From CBDANZ01 sp965197865 (lineage in GTDB: Bacteria; Acidobacteriota; Vicinamibacteria; Vicinamibacterales; CAVVIG01), in the NCBI GenBank assembly GCA_965197865.1, contig CBDANZ010000004.1, positions 434,001 to 498,000 on the forward strand: 64,000 nucleotides of DNA, given 5' to 3'. A program made the translations under genes and the position numbers. Positions 61,828-64,000 of the stretch are shown here, piece after piece (the stretch's first letter is position 1; every line of letters starts with the position of its first letter). The notes under the pieces are model-generated. The model was given only the letters and a program-made list of their open reading frames with translations, ran no database searches and had not been told where the DNA came from.

Positions 61828-63096
61828 TTACATCTGTATCTGCAAGCCAACCCCGGCCTGGACGTCGTCCATACGAACAGCGCTGTAGTCCGTGTTCTTG
61901 AAAAAGATCATCAACCGTGCGTTGAACTCGTTCAGGATGTAATTGAAGTTCACCTCGGTCGTCTTCTGGTCGAAGTCTGGATATACCGCCGTCCGGTCTT
62001 GGCTAAAGGTCGCGATACCGTATTTGCCGAGAATCTCGAACTGGCCCGGTCCCGACATCTCTGGGAACAGGTAGGCAGCCAGCAGGTAGCCACCCGTCAA
62101 GGTTTGATACGCCGAACCGGGCACAGTAGGATACCCCCCCAACCCGTTGTAGCGCACCAGCTCTGCTTCGATCGACACCGCGCTGCCACCACCAGTCATG
62201 CGCTCGAGCAAGAAATCAAAGCTGGAAGCGGTTTTTCTGGTCAGTGAATCGATCAACACTCCATCATTCCCGATCACCGCTTCCTGCACGTCCCCAGCCT
62301 GTGTCTGCGCGGCGAGACCGATCGCCAGGAGATTGCGCTGGCCGTAGTAGGTCCCGTTCAGATAGTACCCCGCCTCCGGATCCCAGAAATCCACCTGTAT
62401 GCGTCCAGCAGTCATCAAGTTAGTACTGCTATTGCCAACGCTCGTCGACGACCCGTCGTACGCTCCGCCAGACAGCTTGACCTTGCCGAACTGGCCCCAA
62501 TACGTTGCCCCGTTTTGGCGCCCCTGGAAGATGAACGGGTAGCCGTCCTGCACACTGTCGCTAAAGACAGCCCAGTGATGGGAAAAGAAGGGACCGTAGA
62601 GGTTCGCGCGGTCGCTCGGCGGTAAGTGCCGGCCGAACCAGATATTGAATTTATCCGATATTTCAATCTGGGCCACCGCATCGAGGACCTGCACCTCATT
62701 GCCCTGGTTCCCAAAGCCAGCGTCACAGCTACCGTCTTCGGGACAGACGAACAGCGTGCCCCCGTAATTGATGTCGGTGTTGATCATAAAGCTGATGTTG
62801 TCGGACGCCTGACCGTTCACGTAGAAGCGCAAGCTATTGAGCCTGAAGTTGTCCACCGAGTCCCCTTTAGCGGGCTGGTGGTGCAGAAAGCTGGTCTGCA
62901 ATCCCGCCCCTAGCGTGACCGCCGGGGTCACGTCTTCCTCCTCGTCTTCCTGGGCGTGCAGCGGCGCCACGACCGCCCACACAAGAAACGACACGAGCAA
63001 GGCAGGCGTCCAACGCCCGCGTCGTGTCACGGGGACAGCGTCCCCTTGGACCCATCGAGTGAACACAGCCTGTCCGTTCCGCAGTGTATAGCGCAA
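61828..63096 (-). CDS. Phosphate-selective-porin-like outer-membrane protein
   Basis: A 422-residue protein with a signal segment (LLVSFLVWAVVAPLHAQ) followed by an acidic stretch and alternating beta-strand pattern: LNSLRFYVNGQASDNISFM, FNIWFGRHLPPSDRANLYG, FEILGKYGIATFSQ and a C-terminal aromatic/hydrophobic strand (VQAGVGLQIQM). This fits the OprO/OprP-type porin fold. Located just upstream of urtA in the same direction, it may pass urea or amides through the outer membrane (inference). Confidence 0.8.
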   Translation of the reverse strand: MRYTLRNGQAVFTRWVQGDAVPVTRRGRWTPALLVSFLVWAVVAPLHAQEDEEEDVTPAVTLGAGLQTSFLHHQPAKGDSVDNFRLNSLRFYVNGQASDNISFMINTDINYGGTLFVCPEDGSCDAGFGNQGNEVQVLDAVAQIEISDKFNIWFGRHLPPSDRANLYGPFFSHHWAVFSDSVQDGYPFIFQGRQNGATYWGQFGKVKLSGGAYDGSSTSVGNSSTNLMTAGRIQVDFWDPEAGYYLNGTYYGQRNLLAIGLAAQTQAGDVQEAVIGNDGVLIDSLTRKTASSFDFLLERMTGGGSAVSIEAELVRYNGLGGYPTVPGSAYQTLTGGYLLAAYLFPEMSGPGQFEILGKYGIATFSQDRTAVYPDFDQKTTEVNFNYILNEFNARLMIFFKNTDYSAVRMDDVQAGVGLQIQM

Positions 63097-63203
63097 TGGT
63101 TCTCTCCCTATGGTATCGCCCGCCTCAGTGCGAGGCCAGGCTGTGGTTGACGATAGTCTTCATGTCAACCAGGTCTCTCTGGAGGCATATTACACGCTAG
63201 GAC
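63097..63203 (-). promoter_or_regulatory. Upstream region of the porin-urt operon
   Basis: 107 bp between the porin ATG and the MITE. A TTGACA hexamer occurs on the minus strand at 63168-63163 but no -10 element lies at the usual distance. No sigma-54 consensus was found. The MITE with its IS insertion sits immediately upstream, so operon expression may depend on sequence inside the repeat. Confidence 0.3.
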
Positions 63204-63358
63204 CTAGCAGTCCGTGGTGAAAGTCCGTCTGCATTCGACGAGCGATGCATCCTCGTGGCCTGCGTTGCTCCTCCATCAAATACAGGCGGTATTCTCGGTC
63301 GTCGCGCCTTGCCCGCGAGGCGCCTCGCTCGTCTCGGTGCAGCGCCCGACTTTCACCA
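63204..63358 (+). repeat. MITE copy 3, left 151 bp plus flanking CTAG
   Basis: CTAG (63204-63207) and then the same 151 bp as copy 1, ending after ACTTTCACCA at 63358 where the IS110-family element starts. Only isolated base differences from copy 1 are seen. The other end lies beyond the window. Confidence 0.9.
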
Positions 63359-64000
63359 TGATGGTATGGACTCCTCCCGGTTCCGATGCGGCACGATGTG
63401 CCGCATCAGCTGATGCCCATCAGCCACAACCAAGAGGAAACCGAAATGGATGCTACGACAGTGGCCGTTGACCTGGCAAAGTCCGTGTTCGAGCTGGCGA
63501 TCGCCAATGCCCGGTGGCGCGTGTGGTCGCGCCAGCGACTCAACCGCGCACGGTTCGCCCGCTTTCTCGCGCAGACGCCGCCGACCCATGTGGTGGTGGA
63601 GGCGTGTGGCACCGCCCACTACTGGGGGCGGGTTGCCCAGCAACACGGCCATCGCGTCACCCTCGTGCCCCCGGCGTACGTGCGGCCCTATGTGCGGCGC
63701 AACAAGACGGACCGGGCGGATGCGGAGGCGATCCGCGAGGCGATCCGGTCGGGCGAGATACCCCGTGTCCCGGTGAAGCGGGTCGAGCAGCAAGCGCTCG
63801 TGGCGCTGCACCGGGTGCGCGAGCAGTGGATGACGACGCGGACGGCGCGCATCAATGTGTTACGCGGGCTCTTGCGGGAACAGGGGCTGCTGCTGCCGGC
63901 GGGGGCCTGTGCGGCGCTGCGGGCCTTGCCTGTGCTGCTCGACGAGGCGGCCACCGTGTTGCCGAGGCATCTGCGGCAGGTGCTCACGAGCGTCCACGAG
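63359..64000 (+). mobile_element. IS110-family (IS1111-type) element, copy 2, cut by the window end
   Basis: Begins with the same TGATGGTATGG end at the same MITE position as copy 1, with the same 87-bp leader to the transposase ATG. Nearly identical to copy 1 apart from a few substitutions and the 12-bp segment described for the transposase. Confidence 0.92.
63446..64000 (+). CDS. IS110-family transposase, copy 2, partial at window end
   Basis: The N-terminal 185 residues are visible: VAVDLAKSVFELAI, VEACGTAHYWGRVAQQ, NKTDRADAEAIREAIRSGEI. It has EAIR twice where copy 1 has it once. The longer form matches the usual spacing of this motif in the family as I know it, so copy 2 is probably the ancestral, active form. 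Confidence 0.93.
   Translation, partial: MDATTVAVDLAKSVFELAIANARWRVWSRQRLNRARFARFLAQTPPTHVVVEACGTAHYWGRVAQQHGHRVTLVPPAYVRPYVRRNKTDRADAEAIREAIRSGEIPRVPVKRVEQQALVALHRVREQWMTTRTARINVLRGLLREQGLLLPAGACAALRALPVLLDEAATVLPRHLRQVLTSVHE

Noticed and set aside
1..64000. CRISPR arrays, rRNA operons and prophage structural genes
   Set aside because: No regularly spaced repeats, no rRNA-like sequence and no capsid or tail genes were seen anywhere in the window.

Overview
The window is high-GC bacterial DNA. Its core genes, a LolA/secretin envelope set, a RodZ-like protein and several lineage-type hypothetical proteins suit a Gram-negative, Acidobacteriota-like organism (a Vicinamibacteria-like lineage is my best guess, from recalled gene order and protein families, not from a search). 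No rRNA gene, complete tRNA gene or CRISPR array is visible.

Region 1 (1-27,550) is chromosomal core. It starts with the end of an RNA cyclic phosphodiesterase gene, then plsY-gpsA, ftsY-ribD-ribE-ribBA, a translation/secretion cluster (ffh-rpsP-khpA-rimM-trmD-rplS-rnhB), a TPR protein, thiE and a rodZ-like gene. A divergent pair (GHMP kinase, nagZ) opens a peptidoglycan recycling and precursor operon (nagZ-ldcA-mpl-pxpBC-murB-murA). This converges on a minus-strand group: rhodanese-like protein, PolX, LolA, secretin-like lipoprotein. The conserved genes are intact. Three less essential genes here (TPR protein, HEAT-like protein, polX) carry frameshifts or stops.

Region 2 (27,550-56,170) is an accessory region full of decayed genes. 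Intact or near-intact genes include an S9 peptidase, an MBL-fold hydrolase, a SnoaL-like protein, a methyltransferase, a dienelactone hydrolase family protein, a SpmA/SpmB-type membrane protein, a Big2 lipoprotein and an amidase. Among them lie an IS256-family element, two IS3-family elements with clear ends and target duplications, an IS1182-like element, an IS110/IS1111-type element, fragments of at least three serine recombinases, and many gene remnants.

Two systems stand out. First, 46.0-49.4 kb holds two copies of a small-peptide cassette: a double-glycine leader peptide gene with an almost identical leader, a perfect TGTGA-N6-TCACA box 104 nt upstream of each start, and different core peptides, with a short repeat separating the units. 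One copy is broken by the IS1182-like element, and removing the element on paper restores a 72-residue precursor. Second, a 158-bp palindromic MITE whose ends match the IS1182-like element occurs once empty (52.7 kb) and twice split at the same nucleotide by an IS110-family element (40.8 and 63.4 kb).

Region 3 (56,170-63,100) is a minus-strand urea-type ABC transporter operon, urtABCDE, preceded by a porin-like gene. No urease genes are in the window. The window ends inside the second IS110-family copy.
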